From positions 124,001 to 188,000 of the forward strand of contig NZ_FONZ01000004.1 of assembly GCF_900113055.1 (NCBI RefSeq): a stretch of DNA of 64,000 nucleotides, given 5' to 3'. The DNA is from Flavimobilis marinus (GTDB lineage Bacteria > Actinomycetota > Actinomycetes > Actinomycetales > Cellulomonadaceae). The notes below the pieces were generated by a model. That model ran no database searches, was not told the DNA's origin, and saw nothing but the letters and a program-made list of their open reading frames with translations. Both the position numbers and the translations under genes were made by a program. The first letter of the stretch is position 1. Each line of letters begins with the position of its first letter. This document shows, one piece after another, positions 31,506-41,653 of this stretch.

Positions 31506-32246
31506 GTGATCGGAGCACATGCGACTGCACGTCCGCCCGGACCGCTGCGCGCGGGGTTGGCGGAGCTGGGTCGGCTCGTGGTCCCGGTGCGCTGCGCGGG
31601 GTGCGACGAGCCCGACGTCGCCCTGTGCCCCGCGTGCCGCCGGGAGTTCGCCGCGCCGCGCCGCGTCGAGCACGACGCCCCGCGCCTGGACCGGATGGAC
31701 GGACGGATCCTGCCCGTGTGGGCGTGTGCGGCGTACGACGGGCCGGTGCGCGACGTCGTCGTCGGCTGGAAGGACCGCGGCCGGGCGGATCTCAGCCCGT
31801 TCCTCGAGGGCGTCGCGCACCGAGCGGGGCGAGCAGTCGGGTCGGCGCTCGCCCACGCCCTGGGCGTCGGCGGACCCGTGCTCGTCGTGCCGGTCCCGTC
31901 GTCGGCCGCGACCGTGCGCGCCCGGGGTAGCGACCTGGTGCGCACGCTCGCGGGTGCGGTGACGGGCGGGCTCGGACGGCGCGGGCTCGAGCCGGTCCTC
32001 GCGCCCCTCCTGCGCCAGGGCGGCCGCGTGCGCGACCAGGTCGGGCTCGCCTCGCGGGCGCGCGCGGTCAACCGAGCCGGTGCCGTGCAGGTGCGGCAGG
32101 CCGCGGCGGGTCCGGTGCTGCTCGTCGACGACGTCGTGACGACCGGGGCGACGCTCGCCGCGGCTCAGGCTGCGCTCGAGCGCGCCGGAGCGCTGGTGCT
32201 CGGTGGGCTCGTGCTCGCCGCGACACCGGCGCCCGGTGCGCCTTGA
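31506..32246 (+). CDS. ComF family phosphoribosyltransferase-like protein
   Basis: The start is taken as GTG 31506, after a GGGAAGG stretch; an in-frame GTG at 31482 is the alternative. The 246-residue protein has an N-terminal zinc-ribbon-like motif (CAGC and CPAC) and a C-terminal phosphoribosyltransferase fold with the PRPP loop VLLVDDVVTTGATL. ComF proteins take part in DNA uptake in competent species. In actinobacteria the homologue (Rv3242c in M. tuberculosis) lies between lpqB and hpf exactly as here, but its role is not settled. Confidence 0.88.
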   Translation: MIGAHATARPPGPLRAGLAELGRLVVPVRCAGCDEPDVALCPACRREFAAPRRVEHDAPRLDRMDGRILPVWACAAYDGPVRDVVVGWKDRGRADLSPFLEGVAHRAGRAVGSALAHALGVGGPVLVVPVPSSAATVRARGSDLVRTLAGAVTGGLGRRGLEPVLAPLLRQGGRVRDQVGLASRARAVNRAGAVQVRQAAAGPVLLVDDVVTTGATLAAAQAALERAGALVLGGLVLAATPAPGAP

Positions 32247-32476
32247 GCGCCGCGCCAGGGACGTTCGGGCTGCCCTCCGGGACCAGAAGGGGGATAGTGT
32301 GACGACGAGCCAAGACATCGGCGTCGAGGGCAGGTCCTGTCGGACCAGCACGAGCAAGCCCTCGACGACCGGTCGTCCGAGAGGGAGGTGGTAGGTCTCC
32401 GAGGCCCCGCGCGGGCCCCACCCCCAGACAGCACCGGGCGGCGATCGTCGCCCCGACCCCCTTGTGGAGGCTCAAG
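32247..32476 (+). other. Leader region of hpf
   Basis: No gene is supported in these 230 bp. TAGTGT at 32295-32300 could be a -10 for hpf. The transcript from there would be about 170 nt long and contains GGTCC-TGTC-GGACC around 32332-32345 and a perfect 14-bp palindrome at 32364-32377. These could be an operator or leader structure controlling the hibernation factor. Confidence 0.35.
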
Positions 32477-33091
32477 ATGGAGATTGCCATTGTCGGACGG
32501 AACACGGACGTTCCCGAGAGGTTCCGACGCCATGTCGAAGACAAGCTCGCCAAGGTCCCCCAGCTCGCGCCGACGGCGCAGCGGATCGACGTCGAGGTCG
32601 CGCACGAGCCGAACCCGCGCATGTCCGACGTGCGGGAGCGCGTCGAGCTGACCGTGCGGGACAAGGGCCCCGTGATCCGTGCCGAGGCCTCGGCCGACGA
32701 CAGCTTCGCGGCCCTGGACCTGGCGACCACGAAGCTCCTCGAGCGTCTTCGCCGGGCACGCGACCGCCGCAAGGACCACCGCAACAACATCCCGATCCCC
32801 CCGGTCGACGTGCGCCCGTACGAGGCGCCCGCCGAGGAGCCTGCGGAGCCCACCGGCCCGCTCGCGCCCGGGGAGGTCTCCGAGACCACGCTGGGCGACT
32901 CGCCCGTCGTGATCCGGCAGAAGGTCCACGCGGCCACCCCCATGTCGATCGACGACGCGCTGTACGAGATGGAGATGGTCGGCCACGACTTCTTCCTCTT
33001 CATCAACGCCGAGACGTCTCGTCCGTCCGTCGTCTACCGCCGTCGCGGCTGGAGCTATGGCGTGATCGAGCTCGACGCCAACGGCACCTGA
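32477..33091 (+). CDS. hpf: Ribosome hibernation promoting factor, long form
   Basis: The 204-residue protein has the N-terminal RaiA/HPF domain (about 1-105; IDVEVAHEPNPRMSD), a Pro/Glu linker and a C-terminal dimerisation domain (about 145-204; MSIDDALYEMEMVGHDFFLFIN). Long-form HPF joins two 70S ribosomes into inactive 100S dimers in stationary phase or stress. ATG 32477 is supported by GGAGG six bases upstream; three in-frame codons upstream also lie open but lack such a site. The gene lies between comF and secA as in mycobacteria. Confidence 0.95.
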   Translation: MEIAIVGRNTDVPERFRRHVEDKLAKVPQLAPTAQRIDVEVAHEPNPRMSDVRERVELTVRDKGPVIRAEASADDSFAALDLATTKLLERLRRARDRRKDHRNNIPIPPVDVRPYEAPAEEPAEPTGPLAPGEVSETTLGDSPVVIRQKVHAATPMSIDDALYEMEMVGHDFFLFINAETSRPSVVYRRRGWSYGVIELDANGT

Positions 33092-33109
33092 CCGCGTCCG
33101 CACCGTCGA

Positions 33110-33141
33110 CCCGTGGGCGCTCCGACCGGGGCGCCCACGGG
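33110..33141 (+). terminator. Hairpin after hpf
   Basis: Arms 33110-33120 and 33131-33141 are exact complements (11 bp) around a 10-nt loop, 18 bp past the hpf stop. Confidence 0.75.
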
Positions 33142-33171
33142 CGTGTCAGGGCCAGGTGGTGGGATGGGCGC

Positions 33172-34443
33172 ATGAGCCTGCGCACCGACACGCTGTCACT
33201 GGCCGAGGCGCGCCGGGTCGCCCTTGCGGCGCAGGGCCTGCACCGACCGTCCCCGGACGGGTCGGGCACGGCGCCGACCCTGCGCACCTTCGAGCGCGTC
33301 GTCGCGACCACGGGGCTGCTGCAGATCGACTCGGTGAACGTGCTGGCGCGTGCCCACCTCATGCCCGTGTACTCGCGGGTCGGGCCGTACGCGACGTCCC
33401 TGCTGGACCGGGCAGCCGGGAGCCCGCCGCGCCGGCTGGTCGAGGCCTGGGCGCACGAGGCCTCGTTCGTGCCGCCGTCCACCTACCCGCTGCTCGAGTG
33501 GCGCCGGCGGCGCTACCGCACGCAGGCGTGGGGACGGATCGCGAGCGCCGAGGCCACGCACCCGGGGGTCGTCGCCGAGGTCCGTCGCGTGATCACTGAG
33601 CGCGGCGAGACGACCGCGAGCCAGATGCACGAGATCCTGGCGCACCCTCGGGGCCCTCGCGACGCGTGGGGATGGAACTGGACGGCGGCGAAGCTCGCGC
33701 TCGAGTTCCTGTTCTTCACCGGTGAGATCAGCGCGGCGCGGCGCAACGCGGCCTTCGAGCGCTGCTACGACCTCACCGAGCGGGTGCTGCCGCCCGCGGT
33801 ACGGGACGCTCCCGCCGTCGACGACGCCTCGGCGGTGCGTGCGCTGCTCGCGATCGGCGCACGGGCACACGGGGTGGGCACCGCGCGGTGCTTCGCGGAC
33901 TACTTCCGGCTTCGGGGTCCCGCCGTCACCCAGGCGATGCGCGAGCTGGTCGACGCGGGTGAGGTGCGTCCGGTGCAGGTCGCCGGCTGGTCGCGGCCCA
34001 CCTTCCTGCACCGGGACGCGGTGCTTCCGCGCGCGGCCCGTGCGGTGACGCTCCTGAGCCCGTTCGACCCGCTCGTGTTCGAGCGGCGACGCCTGGCCGA
34101 GCTCTTCGGCTTCCACTACCGCATCGAGATCTACACCCCCGCGGCGCGCCGGCTCCACGGCTACTACGTCCTGCCGCTGCTCGTCGGGGATCGGCTGGTG
34201 GCTCGCCTCGACCTGAAGGCCGACCGAACGCGGGGAGCGTTGCGCGTGCTGAACGCGTTCTCGGAGCCTTCGTCCGCGGACGCACCGACCACGGCCGCGC
34301 TGGGACCCGTCGTCGAGAGCGCCCGCGCGGAGCTGGCGCGCATGGCGGGCTGGCTCGGTCTAGGCGAGGTCGAGGTCGCCGACGACGGGCGAGGGGACCT
34401 CCTGAGCCGGCTCGGGGCGCACGCCGTGTCGTCGCCGAGGTGA
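33172..34443 (+). CDS. Winged-helix DNA glycosylase of the YcaQ/AlkX family
   Basis: A 423-residue protein of the HTH_42 family. The block LLQIDSVNVLARAHLMPVYS contains the Gln-x-Asp motif described for YcaQ-type enzymes, which unhook interstrand crosslinks and remove bulky alkyl adducts. WAHEASFVP and a C-terminal DPLVFERRRLAELFGFHYRIE segment are also typical. It acts on damaged DNA in the cytoplasm. It stands alone between the hpf terminator and secA and has no clear ribosome site; TGGTGGG lies upstream. The family is certain; the exact lesion repaired is inferred. Confidence 0.85.
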   Translation: MSLRTDTLSLAEARRVALAAQGLHRPSPDGSGTAPTLRTFERVVATTGLLQIDSVNVLARAHLMPVYSRVGPYATSLLDRAAGSPPRRLVEAWAHEASFVPPSTYPLLEWRRRRYRTQAWGRIASAEATHPGVVAEVRRVITERGETTASQMHEILAHPRGPRDAWGWNWTAAKLALEFLFFTGEISAARRNAAFERCYDLTERVLPPAVRDAPAVDDASAVRALLAIGARAHGVGTARCFADYFRLRGPAVTQAMRELVDAGEVRPVQVAGWSRPTFLHRDAVLPRAARAVTLLSPFDPLVFERRRLAELFGFHYRIEIYTPAARRLHGYYVLPLLVGDRLVARLDLKADRTRGALRVLNAFSEPSSADAPTTAALGPVVESARAELARMAGWLGLGEVEVADDGRGDLLSRLGAHAVSSPR

Positions 34444-34448
34444 TCTGC

Positions 34449-34467
34449 CATACGATGACTTCGTATG
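34449..34467. promoter_or_regulatory. Perfect inverted repeat upstream of secA
   Basis: CATACGA and TCGTATG (34449-34455 and 34461-34467) are exact complements with a 5-bp spacer. They lie 5 bp after the glycosylase stop and 66 bp before secA. A second repeat, CCGGAC-N7-GTCCGG at 34472-34490, follows. They may form a terminator, an operator, or structure in the secA leader. Confidence 0.45.
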
Positions 34468-34533
34468 TCCTCCGGACGGCTGGCGTCCGGTGCCCTTCGG
34501 TTCCTCGGAATCACCACGATTCGGGAGTAGTGC

Positions 34534-37272
<2,739 letters not shown>

Positions 37273-37317
37273 CGCCGGGGCGCGCGCTGTCGTTTCAGCG
37301 CGCCGGCCAGGCACGAC

Positions 37318-37345
37318 GACGGCGGGTCCTTCGGGGCCCGCCGTC
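37318..37345 (+). terminator. Hairpin after secA
   Basis: Twelve-base arms (37318-37329 and 37334-37345) pair with one G-T wobble around a TTCG tetraloop, 45 bp past the secA stop and before the convergent gene at 37367. It can serve both. Confidence 0.75.
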
Positions 37346-37366
37346 GGTCGTTCCGGAGCCCCGGTG

Positions 37367-37810
37367 TCACCCGAGCTCGAGTGCGACGACCCGCCAGCTC
37401 CCTCGTCGGTGCTCGAGCCGGAGGGCGGCGGCGCGCACGCGGTCGACGTCGGCGACGACGACGGTCGCCTCGACGGCGCGGTCGTGCACGCGGGTGACGC
37501 GTGCGCGGCGGATGCGTGCGGGGCGGGTCGACCGGACCGCGTCGGTCCCGAGGGCGATCTCGCACCGCCGGACGAAGGGTTCGAACACGTCGGGCGTCAG
37601 CCAGCGGGCCAGCTGGGCGACCGGCCGGACACCGCGCAGCGCCTCGACCGCAGCCTGCACGATCGCGCAGCACAGGGCAGCAGGGTCGGACGGCGGCGTC
37701 GCGGCGCCCGGCCGGCGCAGCGGGATGACCTCGGCGTAGCGTACGGACTCGTGCCGGGCGAGCCCGGCGGGCAGGGCGACAGCGGGCAGGGCGACTGCGG
37801 GCTCGGACAT
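37367..37810 (-). CDS. Rv3235 family protein
   Basis: A 147-residue protein with an Ala/Pro lead and a core (ALCCAIVQAAVEALRGVRPV; RWLTPDVFEPFVRRCEIAL) typical of the Rv3235/DUF6459 family, which lies near secA1 in many actinobacteria and has no known function. Two in-frame ATGs exist: 37816, which overlaps the upstream stop, and 37810. GGAGG touches the first and lies six bases before the second, so 37810 is preferred. It is coupled to the LysM gene. The fold looks like a small alpha+beta (NTF2- or SnoaL-like) domain; this is inference. Confidence 0.72.
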   Translation of the reverse strand: MSEPAVALPAVALPAGLARHESVRYAEVIPLRRPGAATPPSDPAALCCAIVQAAVEALRGVRPVAQLARWLTPDVFEPFVRRCEIALGTDAVRSTRPARIRRARVTRVHDRAVEATVVVADVDRVRAAALRLEHRRGSWRVVALELG

Positions 37811-37812
37811 GC

Positions 37813-38703
37813 TCATCCTCCGGTGGTGGGCTGGGCGGCGGGCGGTTCGAGCACCAGCCCGGGAGTGATGTGGTCGGGATCGTCGCCGACCGCAGACAGG
37901 TTCGCCTCGTACCACCGGGGCCAGGCTGCGGCGACGTCGCTGGCCGTGGCGTCGGGGCCGAGGTGCGTCGCAGCGATGCTCCACAGCGACTCGCCGCGCG
38001 TGACGACGTGCGGGCTCGGTGCCGGAGCGACCTCCGGGTCGCGTCCTGAGCTGCCGGAGGCGACCAGGTCGACGGCATGCGCGACTGGGGCTGGCGCCCG
38101 CGCCCCCCGAGCTCGTGCCTCGGCTCCCGCGTCACGCCCCGACGGGTCCTCCGTCGTCGCGACGGTGCGGGCGGCTGCGGCATCCCAGCCGAGGTCGGCG
38201 GGCCCGCCGTCGTTCGCGGCCATGGCCGGTACCCCGCCGGCCAGCAGGCTGAGCCCGAGAGCGCCCGTGAGGGCACGCCGGACGACTCGCGGCGTGCCGC
38301 GCCGCGCCACGAGGCGGTGCACCGGTGCGGCGGTGCCGCGTATCCCGGCCATGAGCAGCGCGCCGGCGGCGACGGCTGCCCACACGGCGAGCCAGACGGC
38401 CCCCGCGCCGCCGGCGGCGAGCACCGCGGCGCCGAGCACCTCGTCCACCGTCCGCACGCCGGGGGCGTGCCAGAGGGCGAGCGCGTTGCCCGCCAGGAGC
38501 GGGGCTGCCGCGGCGGCGACCGCTGCGCCGGCGGAGCCGAGCAGTCCGGTGCCGAACCAGCGAGCCGGCCCAGGTCCGCGCGGGGTGTGCAGGTCTGCGC
38601 GGCTCGCACCGCCTGGTGCGTCGTGATCGCTGCCCTCGGCTGGTGCCTGCGGGCCAGTGCCCGGCGGCAGCGGCCGTTGATGCCGTTTGATGCGATTTGA
38701 CAT
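37813..38703 (-). CDS. Membrane protein with C-terminal LysM domain
   Basis: The 296-residue protein has a basic N terminus, hydrophobic stretches around 50-75 and 85-120, a further segment near 145-160, then a Pro/Ala linker and a C-terminal LysM motif (VVTRGESLWSIAATHLGPDAT). LysM binds N-acetylglucosamine in peptidoglycan, so the tail is expected outside the membrane. Its first codons carry the 10-bp TTGA series. It is divergent from the 38781 gene and overlaps the Rv3235-family gene. A role in anchoring a membrane complex to the wall is inferred. Confidence 0.75.
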   Translation of the reverse strand: MSNRIKRHQRPLPPGTGPQAPAEGSDHDAPGGASRADLHTPRGPGPARWFGTGLLGSAGAAVAAAAAPLLAGNALALWHAPGVRTVDEVLGAAVLAAGGAGAVWLAVWAAVAAGALLMAGIRGTAAPVHRLVARRGTPRVVRRALTGALGLSLLAGGVPAMAANDGGPADLGWDAAAARTVATTEDPSGRDAGAEARARGARAPAPVAHAVDLVASGSSGRDPEVAPAPSPHVVTRGESLWSIAATHLGPDATASDVAAAWPRWYEANLSAVGDDPDHITPGLVLEPPAAQPTTGG

Positions 38704-38714
38704 GTCTTGATCAA
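38677..38714. repeat. Four TTGA units at exact 10-bp spacing, ending in a TTGATCAA palindrome
   Basis: TTGA occurs at 38677, 38687, 38697 and 38707; the last unit is part of the palindrome TTGATCAA (38707-38714). Three units lie within the first codons of the LysM gene and one just upstream of its ATG. One-helical-turn phasing puts all units on the same DNA face, as for a cooperatively bound regulator or an intrinsically curved segment. Confidence 0.5.
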
Positions 38715-38781
38715 ACTAGACCTGGCCCGGCGTGTCTAGTGGCGTGCCAGGCTGTGGACCACGCCCCTAAGGTGTGGTCCA
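38715..38781. promoter_or_regulatory. Two inverted repeats in the divergent region
   Basis: ACTAGAC (38715-38721) and GTCTAGT (38734-38740) form a 7-bp repeat with a 12-bp spacer. TGGACCAC (38755-38762) and GTGGTCCA (38774-38781) form an 8-bp repeat that ends on the A of the next ATG. The second could hide the ribosome site of the 38781 gene in an mRNA hairpin; either could be an operator for the divergent pair. Confidence 0.45.
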
Positions 38782-39317
38782 TGAGGTGGCAGCGACTGTT
38801 CGCGGACCTGGAGGCGCAGGCGGAGGCCGAGGAGCGGCTCGACGGCGCCGCGCGCACCGCCGACCTGCAGCGTGCCGAGATGGCGGCGATCATGCAGGCC
38901 GACCGCCTGCGGGGGGCACGCGGCTCGGTGGTGGCGCTCGCGCTCCAGGACGGCACGCGCCTGGCAGGGGTGCTCGCCGAGGTCGCGGACGAGTGGCTGC
39001 TGCTCGACGTGGCGGGACGCGAGGTGGTCGTGCCGGGCGCCGCCGTCGACGCGGTCGACGGGCTGCCAGCCCGTGCGCGCCAGGACAGCGGCGTCGCAGC
39101 CCGGCTCGGCCTGGGTCATGTGCTGCGCGGTCTCGCGCGGGACCGCGCGGTGGTCGTCGTCCGGACGCGCGGTGGTGCGTTCAGCGGCCGCATCGCGCGC
39201 GTCGGACGCGACCACCTGGACGTGGAGGCGGCGGGGGTGGGCGACGCCCGCGCGCCCGCCGGCTCGAGCTCCGTCCGGTTCGCCGCGGTGCTCTCGGTGT
39301 CAGCAGCGACGTTCTGA
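38781..39317 (+). CDS. Hypothetical protein with two small beta-barrel-like segments
   Basis: A 178-residue protein not assigned to a named family. After a charged helical start (LFADLEAQAEAEERL) come two similar stretches: GSVVALALQDGTRLAGVLAEV with following strands (about 50-95) and DRAVVVVRTRGGAFSGRI with following strands (about 115-160). Both have the V-L-DG/GG-G pattern of SH3-, Sm- or PRC-type small barrels. No signal peptide or membrane segment is visible. The ATG overlaps the end of an inverted repeat. It is divergent from the LysM gene and converges on an HTH gene. Confidence 0.7.
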   Translation: MRWQRLFADLEAQAEAEERLDGAARTADLQRAEMAAIMQADRLRGARGSVVALALQDGTRLAGVLAEVADEWLLLDVAGREVVVPGAAVDAVDGLPARARQDSGVAARLGLGHVLRGLARDRAVVVVRTRGGAFSGRIARVGRDHLDVEAAGVGDARAPAGSSSVRFAAVLSVSAATF

Positions 39318-39376
39318 GAGCGGGGGCCGACGCCGGGGCGGCCCGGGTCCGCGCCAGGCCGACGCCCCGGCGCGGG

Positions 39377-39601
39377 CTACGGCTGGCGCTGGCGCGCGGA
39401 CTTCTCTTGGCGCGCGGCCGCGGCCTCCGCGTACTTGCGCTCGATGTAGCGCTCGAGCTCGGCCACCTCGACGCGCCACTGGCCGCGGCCACCGACCTGG
39501 ATGGCGGGAAGCTCGCCCGAGCGGACCAGTGCGTAGGCCTGGTCCGCCTTGATGCTCAGCTCCTCCGCGACGTCGGCGAGGGTGATGAAACGCGGGCTCA
39601 T
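39377..39601 (-). CDS. Excisionase-type helix-turn-helix protein
   Basis: The 74-residue protein begins FITLADVAEELSIKADQAY, followed by LVRSGELPAIQVGGRGQWRV: a MerR/excisionase-like winged helix (HTH_17) of the kind annotated as DNA-binding protein, excisionase family. A charged helix (VAELERYIERKYAEA) and a basic tail complete it. No integrase or attachment site is nearby, so it is probably a chromosomal regulator rather than a phage excisionase. It converges on the 38781 gene and is divergent from the SAF gene. Its targets are unknown; the TTGA series is an obvious candidate to test. Confidence 0.8.
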   Translation of the reverse strand: MSPRFITLADVAEELSIKADQAYALVRSGELPAIQVGGRGQWRVEVAELERYIERKYAEAAAARQEKSARQRQP

Positions 39602-39739
39602 AGGACCCAATCCTGCCACGGGCCTCGGGTCGGGCACGGTTGTCCACATGTGGGGCGGTTCTTGGCGACGTGACCTGTTTTGGGAAGGATGATGGCGGTC
39701 GGGCGCGCCGCGCCCCGCCGCCCGAGGAGAGGACACCCG

Positions 39740-40381
39740 ATGGATGCCCCGCTGCCCATGACGCCTGCCCCGCGCCTGCGAAGGCCCGGGTGGCGCGATC
39801 CTCGGCTCGTGGTCGGCGTGGTGCTGGTCGCGTGCTCCGTGGCGCTCGGCACCTGGGCGGTCCAGGCGGGGCGCAGCACCGTGGGCGTGTACGCGACCAC
39901 TCGCGCGATCACGCCCGGCGAGGCCCTCGCCGCGAGCGACCTGACCCTGGTCCAGGCGGCGCTCCCCGGGCACGATGGCGCTTACCTGCTCGAGACCGCG
40001 CCGCTGCCTCCCGATGCCGTCGTCGTCCGGGCGGTCGGCGCGGGGGAGCTCGTCCCCGTCTCGGCGCTCGGCGAGGGCGGCGAGCTCGGGGCGCGGCCGG
40101 TGGCGGTCCCGACCGGTGCGAGCCTCTCGAGCGACGTCGTCCCTGGCGCTCTCGTCGACCTGTGGTTCGTCCCGGCGGTGCAGAGCGGTCTGGGGGACCC
40201 ACGGCTGCTCGCCGAGGCGCTCGTCGTGAGCGAGGTGTCGGACTCGGCCGGAGGGCTCGCGCCGGGGGCCTCGCGGGCGGTGCACGTCCTCGTCCCGCAG
40301 CCGGTGCTGCCCGACGTCCTCGCCGCCCTGGCGGCCGACGGCGTCACGAGCGTGGTGCCCGTCCCCGGGCTCGGCTCGTGA
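39740..40381 (+). CDS. SAF domain protein (CpaB/RcpC-like)
   Basis: ATG 39740 is preferred because AGGAGAGG lies upstream. The 213-residue protein has a short cytoplasmic lead, one membrane helix near 23-40, then a SAF domain (TTRAITPGEALAASDLTLV) and a beta-rich remainder (SSDVVPGALVDLWFV). CpaB-type proteins line the outer channel of Tad/Flp pilus systems in Gram-negatives; actinobacterial homologues are associated with Flp-type secretion. Only the CpaE-like gene follows it by overlap, and no tadA, tadB or pilin gene lies nearby. Participation in an incomplete or distributed Tad system is inferred. Confidence 0.78.
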   Translation: MDAPLPMTPAPRLRRPGWRDPRLVVGVVLVACSVALGTWAVQAGRSTVGVYATTRAITPGEALAASDLTLVQAALPGHDGAYLLETAPLPPDAVVVRAVGAGELVPVSALGEGGELGARPVAVPTGASLSSDVVPGALVDLWFVPAVQSGLGDPRLLAEALVVSEVSDSAGGLAPGASRAVHVLVPQPVLPDVLAALAADGVTSVVPVPGLGS

Positions 40382-41649
40382 GCGACCCAGACCTGGACCT
40401 TCTCCTGGCGGTCCGGGGACCGGACGAGTCGCGCCTCGTCACAGCGCTCTCGGCCCCCGGCACGGGCGCGCGAGTCGTGCGCCGCTGTGCCGACGTCGAG
40501 GAGCTGGTCGCGGTCACGGGTGCGGGGCTCGGTGCTGCCGCGGTCGTGTCGGCGGACCATCCGGGCCTGACGCGCGACGCGGTCGCGGTCCTGCACGACG
40601 CAGGCATCCGCCTGCTCGCGCTGGTCGAGGTCGGTTCCGAGTGGCAGCGAGACCGGATGCTGGCGCTCGGTGTCGACGCTGTGCGTTCGCACGACGTGGC
40701 GGCGGACGAGCTCGTCCGCGCGCTCCGCGAGGGTGGAGCGGCGGTGCCGGACGAGCCGCTGGCCCCCTCGAGCGTCCCCGCCCGCCCCGGGCGTGCGGGG
40801 CGGATCGTGGCAGTCTGGGGGCCGCACGGCGCCCCGGGACGCACGACGGTCGCGGTCAACCTCGCGACGGAGCTGGCCGCGCGCAGCCCGCTGCCCGGCG
40901 CCCCCGCGCCCCCGGACGTCCTGCTGGTCGACGCGGACACGACCACGTCGAGCCTCGCGCAGCACCTCGCGCTGCTCGACGACTCCTCGGGCATCGCGCT
41001 CGCCGCCCGGGCCGCGGGGCTCGGGCGGCTGGACGGCCTGGCGCTGGCCGAGCTCGCACCGCTGCTCGACAACCACCTGCGCGTGCTGAGCGGGATCGGC
41101 CGCCCGTCGCGGTGGCCCGAGCTCACGCCCGCGGCGCTCGATGCCGTCTGGGCCGCGGCGCGGGACATCGTCGATCTCGTCGTCGTCGACTGCGCCGCCT
41201 CGATCGAGGAGGACGAGGCGCTCACCTACGACACCCGGGCACCGCAGCGCAACGGCGCGACGCTGGCAACCCTGCGCGCGGCGGACGTCGTGGTGGTGGT
41301 CGGCGGGGCGGACCCGGTGAGCCTCACGCGGCTCGTCCGTGCGCTGGGGGACCTGGACGCCGTCGGGACGAGGGGCCGGCGCATCGTCGTCGTCAACCGG
41401 TTGCGGGGGACGCGCGGCCGGGCGGCCGACGAGGTGCAGCAGGCGTTGGCGCGGCACGCCGGCCTCACCGACCCGGTGCTGCTGCCCGAAGACGCGGTCG
41501 TGGACCAGGCGCTGTTCGCCGGGCGCACCCTCGCCGAGGTCGCGCCGCACACGAGTGTGCGTCGGGCGCTCGCGGACCTCGCCGGCCAGGTACGGGTGCT
41601 CGCGACCCATGGGACGGGCTCGGACGCGACGTCTCGGGTGGTTCACTAG
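40378..41649 (+). CDS. CpaE-like ParA/MinD-family ATPase with receiver-like N-terminal domain
   Basis: The GTG at 40378 overlaps the SAF gene stop. The 423-residue protein has a CheY-like N-terminal domain (about 1-115), then an AAA_31/MinD-like domain. The P-loop reads WGPHGAPGRTTVAVNLA, so the usual Lys is Arg; LLVDADTTTSSLAQHL and VVVDCAAS follow. CpaE proteins position pilus machines at poles in other bacteria. The paired SAF gene supports a Tad/Flp link. The Arg P-loop suggests altered ATP use or a structural role. It could also act in septum- or pole-localised complexes unrelated to pili. Confidence 0.75.
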   Translation: MSDPDLDLLLAVRGPDESRLVTALSAPGTGARVVRRCADVEELVAVTGAGLGAAAVVSADHPGLTRDAVAVLHDAGIRLLALVEVGSEWQRDRMLALGVDAVRSHDVAADELVRALREGGAAVPDEPLAPSSVPARPGRAGRIVAVWGPHGAPGRTTVAVNLATELAARSPLPGAPAPPDVLLVDADTTTSSLAQHLALLDDSSGIALAARAAGLGRLDGLALAELAPLLDNHLRVLSGIGRPSRWPELTPAALDAVWAAARDIVDLVVVDCAASIEEDEALTYDTRAPQRNGATLATLRAADVVVVVGGADPVSLTRLVRALGDLDAVGTRGRRIVVVNRLRGTRGRAADEVQQALARHAGLTDPVLLPEDAVVDQALFAGRTLAEVAPHTSVRRALADLAGQVRVLATHGTGSDATSRVVH

Positions 41650-41653
41650 GACC

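Noticed and set aside
39377-39601. Phage excisionase and mobile element
   Set aside because: No integrase, attachment repeats or atypical composition nearby; the protein fits chromosomal HTH_17 regulators.
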